Origin: a virus
Virus record (IMG/VR): IMGVR_UViG_3300017992_000021
Location: 1-64,000 of that record
Reading direction: 5' to 3' (one strand)
Length of the DNA stretch: 64,000 nucleotides
The notes under the pieces were generated by a model that saw nothing but the letters and a program-made list of their open reading frames with translations, had not been told where the DNA came from and ran no database searches. Every line of letters begins with the position of its first letter. The stretch's first letter is position 1. Below are positions 6,494-13,961 of the stretch, piece after piece. A program made the translations under genes and the position numbers.

Positions 6494-7891
6494 CTACCTC
6501 CCTAGAAATGCGAGCGGGCCAGTAGCCTGCGTCTGCGGCATCGGGTAAGCACCCCAACCCGCCTGCATCTCTTTCTCTTCGAGGTAGGCCAGCACGTAAT
6601 CAATCGCATACGGGATCTCAATGAACTTCTCACCGATGCGGTTCTTGGCCATGTAGAAACGCATGGCACCGCTGCGATGCTCCTGCTCTGTCTGGCACAA
6701 AGCGATGATCACATCGGCGATAGCCGCCTTCTCAAAACACTCGGCGAGATCAGTGATCGTCACCTTATCCTTGGTCGCACCCTTGCGGTTAGTCTGAGTC
6801 GCGGTGATCAGCGCGAAGTTCATCTCGACGGCCATGCCGCGCAACATCGTGTAAATCTCTGCGAGTTCCTCGTACCGCTTATCCTTAGCTCGGGCGCTAC
6901 GCATCAAATCCGCGTAGTCAAGTACGACCACATCCACCGGCGCACCCCACAGGTGCTCGATGCGTCGCAAGAACATGTAAAGCTCCTCGACGGTTAACCT
7001 ACCTGTCGGGAACTGCTTACACATCAGACGGCAGTCGTTGCCGCCCAAGTAATGAAGCCACTGGTTGAGGTGCGCCCCGTGCGTCAGAAATTCGTGAGGC
7101 TTGATGCCGGTAAGGCACGCCATGATCTTCTGAACGATGAGCTTCTCATCCTGCTCAAGCGTGATGTGGACGACCTTCTTGCCCTGCTTCAACAAGTTAG
7201 CCGTGAACGAAGCCATCACGGTGGTCTTGCCTGTATTCGGCGGGGCCTCAATGACGAGCATTTCCTTGCGACCTACACCGCCGCTGAGCGTCTTGTCGAG
7301 CTTGTCCAGACCGATAGGCAGGCAGTCGCGCTTGACTTCCGTAGTCAGATAGTTGTAAGTCCAGCCAAGATCGTACAACAGATCCACGCCGCCTGCGGTG
7401 AGATCCACGCCGATGCTGGAAATCTCGTTTAACCGCTCGATGTAGGTGGACTCACTTACCGGCTTGTTTTGATCGATGCGTTCCTTGATCTCTACAAGCA
7501 TTGACCTGACAGCCTGCGTCTTTGTCCAGCCGTAAATGTGCTCGCGAACGAAGTCCGCTTCGGGAACATACTCGTTGAAGAGAGTGCTGCGTAGATGCGT
7601 GATGCCTTGGTAAGCGATCTGCTGTTCATTCTCAGGCCGTCTACTAATGTAGTCCTGAGACCAATAATCAAACACGCCGATAGGTATAGCGTAGTTGTAC
7701 TGGTCGTGGAAAGCGTAAGCCCATGAGACGGCTTGTTGCAGGTAGGCGCCGCCTATCTGATCACCGGCGAAGAACTCAGGGGGAAGCGAGTGCCGCACTT
7801 GCGACAAGAAGAACGCATCCTGCAGGATGAGCTTCGCAACCGACAGCGAAAACGTCGGCGGTAGTTGTTCAGGCGCGAGATAGCTCGGCAT
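6494..7891 (-). CDS. Replicative DNA helicase, DnaB type
   Basis: A 465-residue RecA-fold helicase. The N-terminal 150 residues resemble the helical domain of DnaB (dispersed LPPEFFAG, HLRSTLF). The motor domain has Walker A APPNTGKTT near residue 217, a conserved Glu in THITLEQDE-like sequence (HITLEQD), and Walker B VVVLDYADL near 319, followed by a glutamine sensor ATQTNR. It unwinds DNA at the phage fork, acting with the primase downstream. Its start overlaps the previous gene by 23 bases. Confidence 0.92.
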   Translation of the reverse strand: MPSYLAPEQLPPTFSLSVAKLILQDAFFLSQVRHSLPPEFFAGDQIGGAYLQQAVSWAYAFHDQYNYAIPIGVFDYWSQDYISRRPENEQQIAYQGITHLRSTLFNEYVPEADFVREHIYGWTKTQAVRSMLVEIKERIDQNKPVSESTYIERLNEISSIGVDLTAGGVDLLYDLGWTYNYLTTEVKRDCLPIGLDKLDKTLSGGVGRKEMLVIEAPPNTGKTTVMASFTANLLKQGKKVVHITLEQDEKLIVQKIMACLTGIKPHEFLTHGAHLNQWLHYLGGNDCRLMCKQFPTGRLTVEELYMFLRRIEHLWGAPVDVVVLDYADLMRSARAKDKRYEELAEIYTMLRGMAVEMNFALITATQTNRKGATKDKVTITDLAECFEKAAIADVIIALCQTEQEHRSGAMRFYMAKNRIGEKFIEIPYAIDYVLAYLEEKEMQAGWGAYPMPQTQATGPLAFLGR

Positions 7892-8504
7892 CGCGAATCT
7901 TTCTTACCATCTCACGGTACTCAAGATTACGTGCCATCTCATTCAGTACGTCCGCCACAGGACCGCAATACGCGCCATGAACCTTCCGGCTAATGAGCAG
8001 CTTCAGAAAATGCGTATCCGTGGCAAGGAACTCGGGTGAAAGTGACGGCCCCGACATCAGGAGTGCCTGATCATAGTCCTTGAAAATCCGCAAGTGCTGA
8101 CGGAAGGCGTCAATACTTGCGGCCATCTTGGTGCGCAGAACATCTGCACACGTTTGGTTTGTGTGTATGGTGGTCTCGGCTGGCTTCTCTCCACGTATCT
8201 CCAGATACTTTTCCATCGCTGCTACAGAAAGAAGCCAGTTCGGGCCGAGACGCGGACTCTTCTCAGGTACGAGAGTCCGCACGTAGTCTTTGCACCTGAT
8301 GCCGGTCAAGCGACACCAGTCGAACAATCGTTTGAAGACGGTGTAGTGCTTGCGCTTTGTAAGCGGCACCCGCCTGTTGAAGATGTAGTACGGCTTGCCG
8401 CCCCGGATCTCTTTGACGCGATCCTCGTAGGTACGCATCAGTTCATCGATGGCGTGTCCTTCAAGTTCAGATGGGACTTCAGCTAAGGCCACTGCTTGCG
8501 GCAT
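7869..8504 (-). CDS. Hypothetical replication-operon protein
   Basis: A 211-residue protein; the ATG at 8504 is preferred because GAGGGCGAG precedes it, over a GTG at 8528. It is helical and basic and contains a Cys-containing pair (RLTGIRCKDY). It is the first gene of the leftward replication operon and overlaps the helicase start, a place where helicase loaders or accessory primosome proteins are often found. No motif proves this, and there is no Walker motif, so it is not a DnaC-type ATPase. Confidence 0.8.
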   Translation of the reverse strand: MPQAVALAEVPSELEGHAIDELMRTYEDRVKEIRGGKPYYIFNRRVPLTKRKHYTVFKRLFDWCRLTGIRCKDYVRTLVPEKSPRLGPNWLLSVAAMEKYLEIRGEKPAETTIHTNQTCADVLRTKMAASIDAFRQHLRIFKDYDQALLMSGPSLSPEFLATDTHFLKLLISRKVHGAYCGPVADVLNEMARNLEYREMVRKIRDAELSRA

Positions 8505-8588
8505 ACTCGCCCTCGTTCCTGTTCTCACCTTGTGACGGCAGTCCTATCTACGATCAAGCCCAGAATCTTCGATCGCAAGGAATATAAA

Positions 8589-8618
8589 GGCCCCGTAGGC
8601 CGTCACGTCTACGGGGCC
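8589..8618 (-). promoter_or_regulatory. Leader hairpin, possible attenuator
   Basis: Perfect 10-bp GC-rich stem (GGCCCCGTAG / CTACGGGGCC) with a 10-base loop, followed on the minus strand by TTTATATT. It lies about 35 bases downstream of the expected start of the minus promoter at 8659 to 8687 and before the first gene of that unit, so it would form in the mRNA leader. A weak terminator or attenuator is the best guess. Confidence 0.5.
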
Positions 8619-8658
8619 TGTCCCGTACCACACTGGGGAACCCCCGTGCGGTCGTAAG

Positions 8659-8687
8659 AAGATAAGGCTCTGCAGACATGCTGTCAA
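8659..8687 (-). promoter_or_regulatory. Sigma70-type promoter for the replication operon
   Basis: On the minus strand TTGACA (8682 to 8687) is separated by exactly 17 bases from TATCTT (8659 to 8664): a perfect -35 and a 4 of 6 -10. It points at the gene starting at 8504 and is the only good promoter in the divergent gap. Its -35 lies inside the left arm of the 15-bp inverted repeat, so a bound protein should block it. Confidence 0.7.
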
Positions 8688-8715
8688 CTGTTTTATCAGA
8701 AAAACAGTTGACAGC
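8680..8715. promoter_or_regulatory. 15-bp perfect inverted repeat, probable operator
   Basis: GCTGTCAACTGTTTT - ATCAGA - AAAACAGTTGACAGC. Each arm carries a TTGACA, one for each direction. The leftward copy is the -35 of a good promoter; the rightward copy (8708 to 8713) has only a poor -10 (TACCCT at 18 bases). This layout is typical of a shared operator between divergent units. Confidence 0.65.
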
Positions 8716-8820
8716 CCCCGGCTGGCCGGTGTACCCTTCTCCTTGCGACTCCAATCGTGGACATGATGAGTTTGACATAAGGCAGAATTTCGCAGGGACG
8801 CCTCACGGTTTCCCAACGGC

Positions 8821-8891
8821 AACCCGCCTGCCAACGGCCACTCATCGTGTGTAGGAGTCGCAACCTCACCGAACAGGTCGGCAGGCGGGTT
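8821..8891 (+). other. Long-range 12-bp inverted repeat in the leader of the winged-helix gene
   Basis: AACCCGCCTGCC (8821 to 8832) is perfectly complementary to GGCAGGCGGGTT (8880 to 8891), 47 bases apart; the second arm is followed by TGTCATTTTT. In RNA this gives a stem closing a large loop with a short U-run, compatible with an attenuator or a start-site structure just before the ATG at 8910. CCAACGGC also occurs twice here (8813 and 8831). Confidence 0.45.
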
Positions 8892-8909
8892 TGTCATTTT
8901 TGGACTGGC

Positions 8910-9245
8910 ATGCTGAACGAGCACAACATCGTCGTGACAAAAACCGGACAAGGTTCCGCCCCGGCTGAGATTTGGCAGTGCTCCGAACTGACGTGGTTTG
9001 AGAAGGCGCTCTACAATTGTTTACGTGGTTTTCTAGGACGTGATAAACGCTGCTTTCCAAACAACGCGTCATTAGCTCGCAGACTCGGTGTCGAAAAATG
9101 CAGCATTCGACGCAGCATGATTCAATTAGAAATGAAAGAATTCATTTATCGGGTACCGAGGCAAGATGGAAAATCAGGACGAGAGATTATTTTCCGCTGG
9201 CACGCTATTTTTGATTCTGATGGAGATGCTCATGAGACTCGATAA
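8910..9245 (+). CDS. Winged-helix DNA-binding protein (HTH_36-like)
   Basis: A 111-residue protein whose centre reads like a winged helix-turn-helix: WFEKALYNCLRGFLG, then CFPNNASLARRLGVEK, then SIRRSMIQLEMKEFIYRV. This pattern is known from phage replication initiators and regulators. The ATG at 8910 has only a weak GGA upstream; a GTG at 8847 in frame is an alternative. It is the first rightward gene and sits between the operator repeat at 8680 and the three dyads at 9258 to 9320, so it is the prime candidate to bind one of them as regulator or initiator. Confidence 0.75.
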   Translation: MLNEHNIVVTKTGQGSAPAEIWQCSELTWFEKALYNCLRGFLGRDKRCFPNNASLARRLGVEKCSIRRSMIQLEMKEFIYRVPRQDGKSGREIIFRWHAIFDSDGDAHETR

Positions 9246-9246
9246 G

Positions 9247-9331
9247 GGGGTACAACCTGTTACGCCGTTTGTAACAATCTGTTACGCCACCCGTAACAAC
9301 CTGTTACGCCGTTTGTAACAAATTGTACCCC
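9247..9331. promoter_or_regulatory. Array of three 19-bp dyads inside a 9-bp inverted repeat
   Basis: TGTTAC-N7-GTAACA occurs at 9258 to 9276, 9280 to 9298 and 9302 to 9320, an exact 22-bp period (two helical turns). The array is enclosed by GGGGTACAA (9247 to 9255) and TTGTACCCC (9323 to 9331). It follows the winged-helix gene directly and precedes the helicase operon. It is either a cooperative operator or an initiator-binding origin. Confidence 0.75.
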
Positions 9332-9340
9332 AGAGTCTTA

Positions 9341-9362
9341 TACTGAGTATCTACTGAGTATC
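9341..9362. repeat. Two tandem 11-bp repeats
   Basis: TACTGAGTATC occurs twice back to back (9341 to 9351 and 9352 to 9362), directly after the dyad array. It has a TATACT -10-like hexamer at 9339 to 9344 without a good -35, so it may be part of a promoter needing an activator bound to the dyads. Confidence 0.45.
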
Positions 9363-9406
9363 TTGTAATCTGAGAGATTACAAGGGCGACCGCTAACGCG
9401 GTCGCC
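9362..9406 (+). promoter_or_regulatory. Two adjacent perfect hairpins in the leader of the recombination operon
   Basis: CTTGTAATCT-GAG-AGATTACAAG (9362 to 9384) is followed immediately by GGCGACCGC-TAAC-GCGGTCGCC (9385 to 9406). Neither is followed by a U-run. They end 24 bases before the ATG of the helicase gene. Stacked hairpins here could stabilise the mRNA or work as an antitermination or translational control element. Confidence 0.5.
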
Positions 9407-9430
9407 GAAAATGGCTTTGAGGTTTTAATT

Positions 9431-10813
9431 ATGTCGAGACCGGAATTAATTTTCACCGAGCACGGTTTACACACATACGTAGCCGGTTATGAAAATTTAA
9501 ACATGTACGATTTACAAATACTCGTACATCATTTCCGTTCGGCATTATCCGTCTACGATGAAAATGGTAGAGCGGTGGAAAACTTCGATTCGCAACTGAT
9601 GTGTTTCCATCGCGGTCATACTCCTCGGGTAGCCAATTATTTCCATCAGCAAGGTTTCCCAATCCTGTGGCGGGCGAATTACCCTGATCGGTTACACGGC
9701 TTTGACGACACCCCACCTGCCGGTGAACTCCGAGGTTTGCAAGAGTGGGCTGTGCAGGAAATGTGCAAGCACGCTTATGGCATCGTCCGGCTAGCGACGC
9801 GGTTCGGGAAAAGCTACATGTACGCCGGGTGGTACGCTCGCGTAGGCAGACCGCGCACATTGATCTTGGTCCACAAGGAGGGCATCGCAAAGCAGATGCG
9901 CGGGGAGCTTGAGGAGTTCCTTGGCGAGCCTGTGGGAATCATCGCGCGCAGTACCGGCTTGAAAGACAACTGGCAGCGCCTCACCATCGGAATCGATAAG
10001 TCGTTCTTCGATGACGAAGACAAGCTACGTCCAGATCGCGGCGAGCAGTTGTACTACCTCGAAGCCCTCATCCGCGACGAGTGCCACAACTGCGGTGCGC
10101 TTGGTTACGACATCTACAACTACACGCCGAACCTGACGTACTCGTGGGGTGGCTCAGCCACGCCGTTCACGAAGGACGCGGTAAAAAACTTCAAGATCGA
10201 AGGACTTGCAGGACCCATCCGCGCAGAGGCGAAGGCAAAGCTGCTCGCTGAATACGGGCTAGTCGCCTACCTCCACTGCTACTGGATTAGATTCCACCAC
10301 TCGCCACTCGGCGACTGCCCTTGGCATAGTTTGTACCACAACTCGATCGTCAACAACAGCCAACGCAACAAGATCATAGCCGACACGTGCACCTTGCACC
10401 AAGGGCAAGGCTTGCAAGGTATCGTGTTCGTCGATAGAGTCGAGCACGGTAAGATCCTCAACAGCATGATTCCGGGTTCCGTGTTCGTGTCATCACAGAC
10501 GATGACGCCCACGGCTGCAAATAGGGTTAAAGACCAATTTAACGCGAAACAGATTCCTACGGTGATCACGACGAAAAAATGGCGCGAAGGAATCACGTTC
10601 TATGCGGACTACGCTTTCAACGCTGAGGGTATGTCGGCTGATCACGTAACGATTCAAAAAGCGGGCAGGCCGCTGATGCCACGCACCGATGGCAAGGCCG
10701 TGCTCTGGTATGACTTCATCGATTTCGGTGAACCAAGATTACACAACCAGTCACTCAATCGCTGGGAGTGCATGGAAGACGAAGGTTGGACCAACGAGGT
10801 GATAAATGGCTGA
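9431..10813 (+). CDS. SF2 DNA helicase, UvsW-like
   Basis: A 460-residue superfamily 2 helicase. Motif I is ATRFGKSYM near residue 122 (an Arg/Phe form also seen in phage UvsW-type enzymes), motif II is DECH near 216, motif III is GSATP near 241, and motif VI is QKAGRPLMP near 408. Such enzymes branch-migrate recombination intermediates and restart forks. ATG 9431 has GAGG at about 9 bases. It leads the rightward recombination operon and overlaps the next gene by 8 bases. Confidence 0.88.
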   Translation: MSRPELIFTEHGLHTYVAGYENLNMYDLQILVHHFRSALSVYDENGRAVENFDSQLMCFHRGHTPRVANYFHQQGFPILWRANYPDRLHGFDDTPPAGELRGLQEWAVQEMCKHAYGIVRLATRFGKSYMYAGWYARVGRPRTLILVHKEGIAKQMRGELEEFLGEPVGIIARSTGLKDNWQRLTIGIDKSFFDDEDKLRPDRGEQLYYLEALIRDECHNCGALGYDIYNYTPNLTYSWGGSATPFTKDAVKNFKIEGLAGPIRAEAKAKLLAEYGLVAYLHCYWIRFHHSPLGDCPWHSLYHNSIVNNSQRNKIIADTCTLHQGQGLQGIVFVDRVEHGKILNSMIPGSVFVSSQTMTPTAANRVKDQFNAKQIPTVITTKKWREGITFYADYAFNAEGMSADHVTIQKAGRPLMPRTDGKAVLWYDFIDFGEPRLHNQSLNRWECMEDEGWTNEVING

Positions 10814-11006
10814 AGACCTGACTAAAGACCAGCTTGACGAGTTGGCACGGCTGCTGGATGCGCCCGTTTACATACTCGGCGTGCCGCGCGATCAACTCGA
10901 TGTCCTTATCTCAATGGCTCGCAGAACGCTGAAGGCAGAACGTAAGTTGAAGAGGATTGAGGAAGATCAAAGCTGGGAGAAGTACCCAGATAGAATGGGT
11001 AAGTAA
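10806..11006 (+). CDS. Small helical hypothetical protein
   Basis: A 66-residue charged protein (DLTKDQLDELARLL start, KAERKLKRIEEDQSW near the end), almost entirely helical. It begins inside the end of the helicase gene and ends one base before the next ATG. Unknown; perhaps a helicase or recombinase accessory factor. Confidence 0.75.
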   Translation: MAEDLTKDQLDELARLLDAPVYILGVPRDQLDVLISMARRTLKAERKLKRIEEDQSWEKYPDRMGK

Positions 11007-11174
11007 ATGACTAAGAAACCGAGGAAACCTCCGAGAGAGCGATGCTACATCTGCGGGAAACTCCCAAAGCGGGGGCAAGAGTGTAGGTGGTACGATCCGG
11101 GGAGATACGGCGGGGTTGCTTATTGGGTCTGCCCGGACTGTTCGGAAAAGCAGAGAAAGAACCATCATGGCTAA
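11007..11174 (+). CDS. 55-residue zinc-ribbon protein
   Basis: The ATG at 11007 follows the previous stop without a gap, and the TAA at 11172 overlaps the recombinase start. Two Cys pairs, CYICG and CPDCS, about 30 residues apart, should bind one zinc ion; the flanks are rich in Lys and Arg. Likely nucleic-acid- or protein-binding. It was found by reading between larger genes. Confidence 0.75.
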   Translation: MTKKPRKPPRERCYICGKLPKRGQECRWYDPGRYGGVAYWVCPDCSEKQRKNHHG

Positions 11175-12591
11175 GAAATCCAAAGCAATACGCAGCCTTG
11201 AAGCACAACGCGAATACATGGCTGGTATTCAAGAGATCAGCGCGCCGGAATACATCCCGTTCCGCTCTGACCTTCTCAACCTGTTTGTCGGCGGCATCGG
11301 TTTTGGTGGCTTCACCGAAATCTCCGGCGATCCAAATCTATACAAGTCCACGATAGCGGCGGAGGTGATCGGGGCCGCTTTGACGATGGGGGCGCACGTC
11401 ATTGTCCACGACAAGGAGCGGAAGTTGGAGGAGAGCCGCTTCACGACGTTAGGCATTCACGGCGCCAACAAGCAGAACCCCAAGTTCTGGTATTTTCGTC
11501 AAGACTGGCCCCGGTACCGCTTAACGATCGAGCAGTACTTCCGCGACATGCTCGATCTTTTCACGGTGATCCGTAACGATGATCTCCAACGCGTTAAGCG
11601 TGAGTTCGAAGACAACAGCGCCAGCGATGAGGCGTACGAGTACTACCGCCGTTGCTTGCCGGAGAAAGAACGCACTAAAGCGCGCACCGCAGGTAGGGCA
11701 AAAACCGTCGCTAGCAAGCTAGTCATTCCGGCTCTACTGCGTAAACAGGATCGTTCCCGTATCCTGACGGTGCTGGACTCATCTACAGCGACGCCCGCCG
11801 ATGAAGAGGCGCCCGATGAGAACGGTGAGGTTGGCGGCGACGGCAAGGCACTACGGGCACGTGTCTGGTCCAAGGAACTCTGCAACATGATGTGGGCTGA
11901 CGATCGAGTGGCGGGTTTACACCTCGCGCAAAAACGCCTGCATCTGAACTTCGGCGGTCGCAGCTACAAGAAGGCAGCATCAACCACGGCGCAGGAGTTC
12001 TATTACAACTGCAGAATGATGACGATACCAATGGCGGGCGGCAGACTGACGCGTAATCCCGACGACGGCACGATCATCATCGGCAACCCGCAGAACGTCG
12101 CCAAAGAAAAGCAGATCAACCAGATCGGCCAGATAATACTCATGGCGATCCACAAAACGTTGCGAGGTGTAAAGACCGAGATACCGCTGTTCATGCTGGC
12201 CATGACCGGCACTGACGTCGTGAACTCCATGTGGCAATTCCTCGTACAACGCGGGCTGATCACGCACCACCACCAAGGTGCGTACAAGTTCAAGCACGGT
12301 ATGTTCTCACGGATCTGGCCTAACGAAACCTTCAAGCCGGTGGAGTTCATCAATTTCTATCGCAACGAGGGTCAGCGGTTGTGGGGCGTCTTGCAAGACT
12401 ACATGCACGTGATGCTGACCGGTGCTCCGATGGAGCAGCCTGCGGTGGAGGTCGAACTGCCGTCACCGTTCGACGAAGAACCAGAGTCGCCTAAAAAGCC
12501 AGCGAAGAAAAAGACGTCCACCAAGAAAAAGACGTCGAAAAAGAAAACCACCCGCAAGAAAGCGAGTAAGAAAAAGGGTAAGAAGAAATGA
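11167..12591 (+). CDS. RecA/UvsX-like recombinase with Lys-rich tail
   Basis: A 474-residue strand-exchange protein. The P-loop is GDPNLYKST near residue 54, lacking the second glycine of bacterial RecA but matching the GxxxxxKS form of T4 UvsX. It is followed by a strand and Asp/Glu segment (HVIVHDKERKLEESRF) as in RecA proteins. A long insertion at about residues 130 to 250 is rich in charged residues and includes an acidic linker. The final 35 residues are repeated KKKTS units, a positively charged tail unusual for this family. The ATG at 11167 has AGAAAG upstream. It should pair with the UvsW-like helicase and SbcCD in recombination-dependent replication. Confidence 0.82.
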   Translation: MAKKSKAIRSLEAQREYMAGIQEISAPEYIPFRSDLLNLFVGGIGFGGFTEISGDPNLYKSTIAAEVIGAALTMGAHVIVHDKERKLEESRFTTLGIHGANKQNPKFWYFRQDWPRYRLTIEQYFRDMLDLFTVIRNDDLQRVKREFEDNSASDEAYEYYRRCLPEKERTKARTAGRAKTVASKLVIPALLRKQDRSRILTVLDSSTATPADEEAPDENGEVGGDGKALRARVWSKELCNMMWADDRVAGLHLAQKRLHLNFGGRSYKKAASTTAQEFYYNCRMMTIPMAGGRLTRNPDDGTIIIGNPQNVAKEKQINQIGQIILMAIHKTLRGVKTEIPLFMLAMTGTDVVNSMWQFLVQRGLITHHHQGAYKFKHGMFSRIWPNETFKPVEFINFYRNEGQRLWGVLQDYMHVMLTGAPMEQPAVEVELPSPFDEEPESPKKPAKKKTSTKKKTSKKKTTRKKASKKKGKKK

Positions 12592-12776
12592 TCGATACGA
12601 GTTCACACAAAAAGTGCCTGCAGTTGATCGATGAGTGGACCAATGACCTCAAGGAGATGGTGCAGAACCACTTGATACCGGGCAAGGTGCGTTCAGAGGA
12701 ATACCAGAACGGGTTTATGGCTGGCTGTGCGGCAGTCGCAAACATGGCTGAACGTGCATTGGAGAGACTGAAATGA
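12588..12776 (+). CDS. Small hypothetical protein
   Basis: A 62-residue protein translationally coupled to the recombinase (ATGA). Sequence CLQLIDEWTNDLKEMV followed by SEEYQNGFMAGCAAVANMAERALE is helical; the YQNGFxxG element occurs in small phage proteins of unknown role. It ends by ATGA overlap with the next gene. Confidence 0.75.
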   Translation: MIDTSSHKKCLQLIDEWTNDLKEMVQNHLIPGKVRSEEYQNGFMAGCAAVANMAERALERLK

Positions 12777-12994
12777 GTGACCGTTGCTGTAAAAACTGCC
12801 ACTACTGGGTTGAGTTCACAGAATGCGAACTCAACCTAAAACTCGGTAAACAGGACCACGGCGAATGTATGGGCGTACCACCAACTCCCGTACACTTACC
12901 GCCGGATACTCCGTGGGAAGTCAAAAGGATGGTCCAGCCCGTAACGCACGGTGCTAGACCAAGATGCGCGCACTGGGAGGGGAAACGTGAATAA
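12773..12994 (+). CDS. Small cysteine-rich protein
   Basis: A 73-residue protein with CCKNCHYW near the N-terminus, GEC at about residue 33 and CAHWE near the C-terminus, a pattern for one zinc site. It is similar in layout to short phage/plasmid zinc proteins ending in CxxW. It couples by 4 bases to the gene before and overlaps the exonuclease start by 8 bases. Confidence 0.75.
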   Translation: MSDRCCKNCHYWVEFTECELNLKLGKQDHGECMGVPPTPVHLPPDTPWEVKRMVQPVTHGARPRCAHWEGKRE

Positions 12995-13934
12995 CCAGCA
13001 ACCCACGCTGATAATTGACGCCCACAATTTAGCGCACAGGGCAGCGCACGCCTACGACCTTTGGCAAGGTGAGGTGTTCACTGGTCTTTTTCATGGGGTC
13101 TTTAAGATGCTGATGACCTACATCAAGGACATCAAGCCTGCGAAGATCGCTATCGTGTCCGACCCGATGAACCCCGATGAAAAACGATCGTGGCGGCACA
13201 ACTTCTTACCCACGTACAAGAACCGCGCACCTAAACGCGATGAGAAAGCACAGCGGCGGTACACCGCGATCCAACGGCAGCTAATTGAACTCAAGCACGC
13301 GATGCTAATGCTGCCGCTGTACTGGTTCGAGCAAGGCTACAACGAAGCCGACGACGTTATCGGGTCCGTCTGCAAGTACCTATGGCCCGACGAGCAGAAA
13401 GTGATCGTGTCCACGGACAAGGACATGTTCCAGCTTGTTGATAACAACACCAAGGTCTTCTACCCCGGCTACAAGAACCGCATGTGGGTGTCTGCTGCGG
13501 ATTTCTCGAATCAGATGGCCCGCTTCGTGGAGCACAACAAGAAGGTTCCCCTCGAAGAGTGGTGGCACCCGGAAAATACCCGTCAGTGGCTTGAGTACCG
13601 CATCCTGCGCGGCGACACCAGCGACTGCATTCCCGGCCTTAGGGGCGTCGGCGTGAAAAAGGCGTGGGAGATCATGAAGGACGGCGGCTTCGCTGCCCAC
13701 TGTGAGAAAGTCGAAGGCGGTAGTCGGAAAATCGACAAGTACCTCACAAGCGCAGAGGCAGCCAACACCTACAGCACAAATTTGTACTTGATGTCGCTAC
13801 CAAGTCCGATGGCGACTCACATTTTGTTCGACTCAGGGCACCACCAGTACTCGACAGGCAATTTGCAGGGCTTTATCGCTTGGTGCGAGCGGTATGGACT
13901 TAAAGAGATCCAGAAAATAACAACGATGGTCTAA
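12987..13934 (+). CDS. 5'-3' exonuclease / flap endonuclease
   Basis: A 315-residue FEN-family nuclease, like T5 D15 and T4 RNase H. Metal ligands are seen in LIIDAHNLAHR, the EADDVIGS motif, and STDKDMFQLV; the helix-hairpin-helix (H3TH) is GDTSDCIPGLRGVGVKKA. It removes RNA primers and flaps. GTG at 12987 is chosen since GGGAGGGG lies 5 bases upstream; a longer in-frame start lacks one. Confidence 0.9.
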   Translation: MNNQQPTLIIDAHNLAHRAAHAYDLWQGEVFTGLFHGVFKMLMTYIKDIKPAKIAIVSDPMNPDEKRSWRHNFLPTYKNRAPKRDEKAQRRYTAIQRQLIELKHAMLMLPLYWFEQGYNEADDVIGSVCKYLWPDEQKVIVSTDKDMFQLVDNNTKVFYPGYKNRMWVSAADFSNQMARFVEHNKKVPLEEWWHPENTRQWLEYRILRGDTSDCIPGLRGVGVKKAWEIMKDGGFAAHCEKVEGGSRKIDKYLTSAEAANTYSTNLYLMSLPSPMATHILFDSGHHQYSTGNLQGFIAWCERYGLKEIQKITTMV

Positions 13935-13961
13935 CGACCGGCTTTCTTCGATGGAGAGCAG

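Noticed and set aside
8544-8951. 135-codon minus-strand frame across the divergent gap
   Set aside because: It runs through the promoter, operator and hairpin and into the winged-helix gene, has no ribosome site and an implausible composition.
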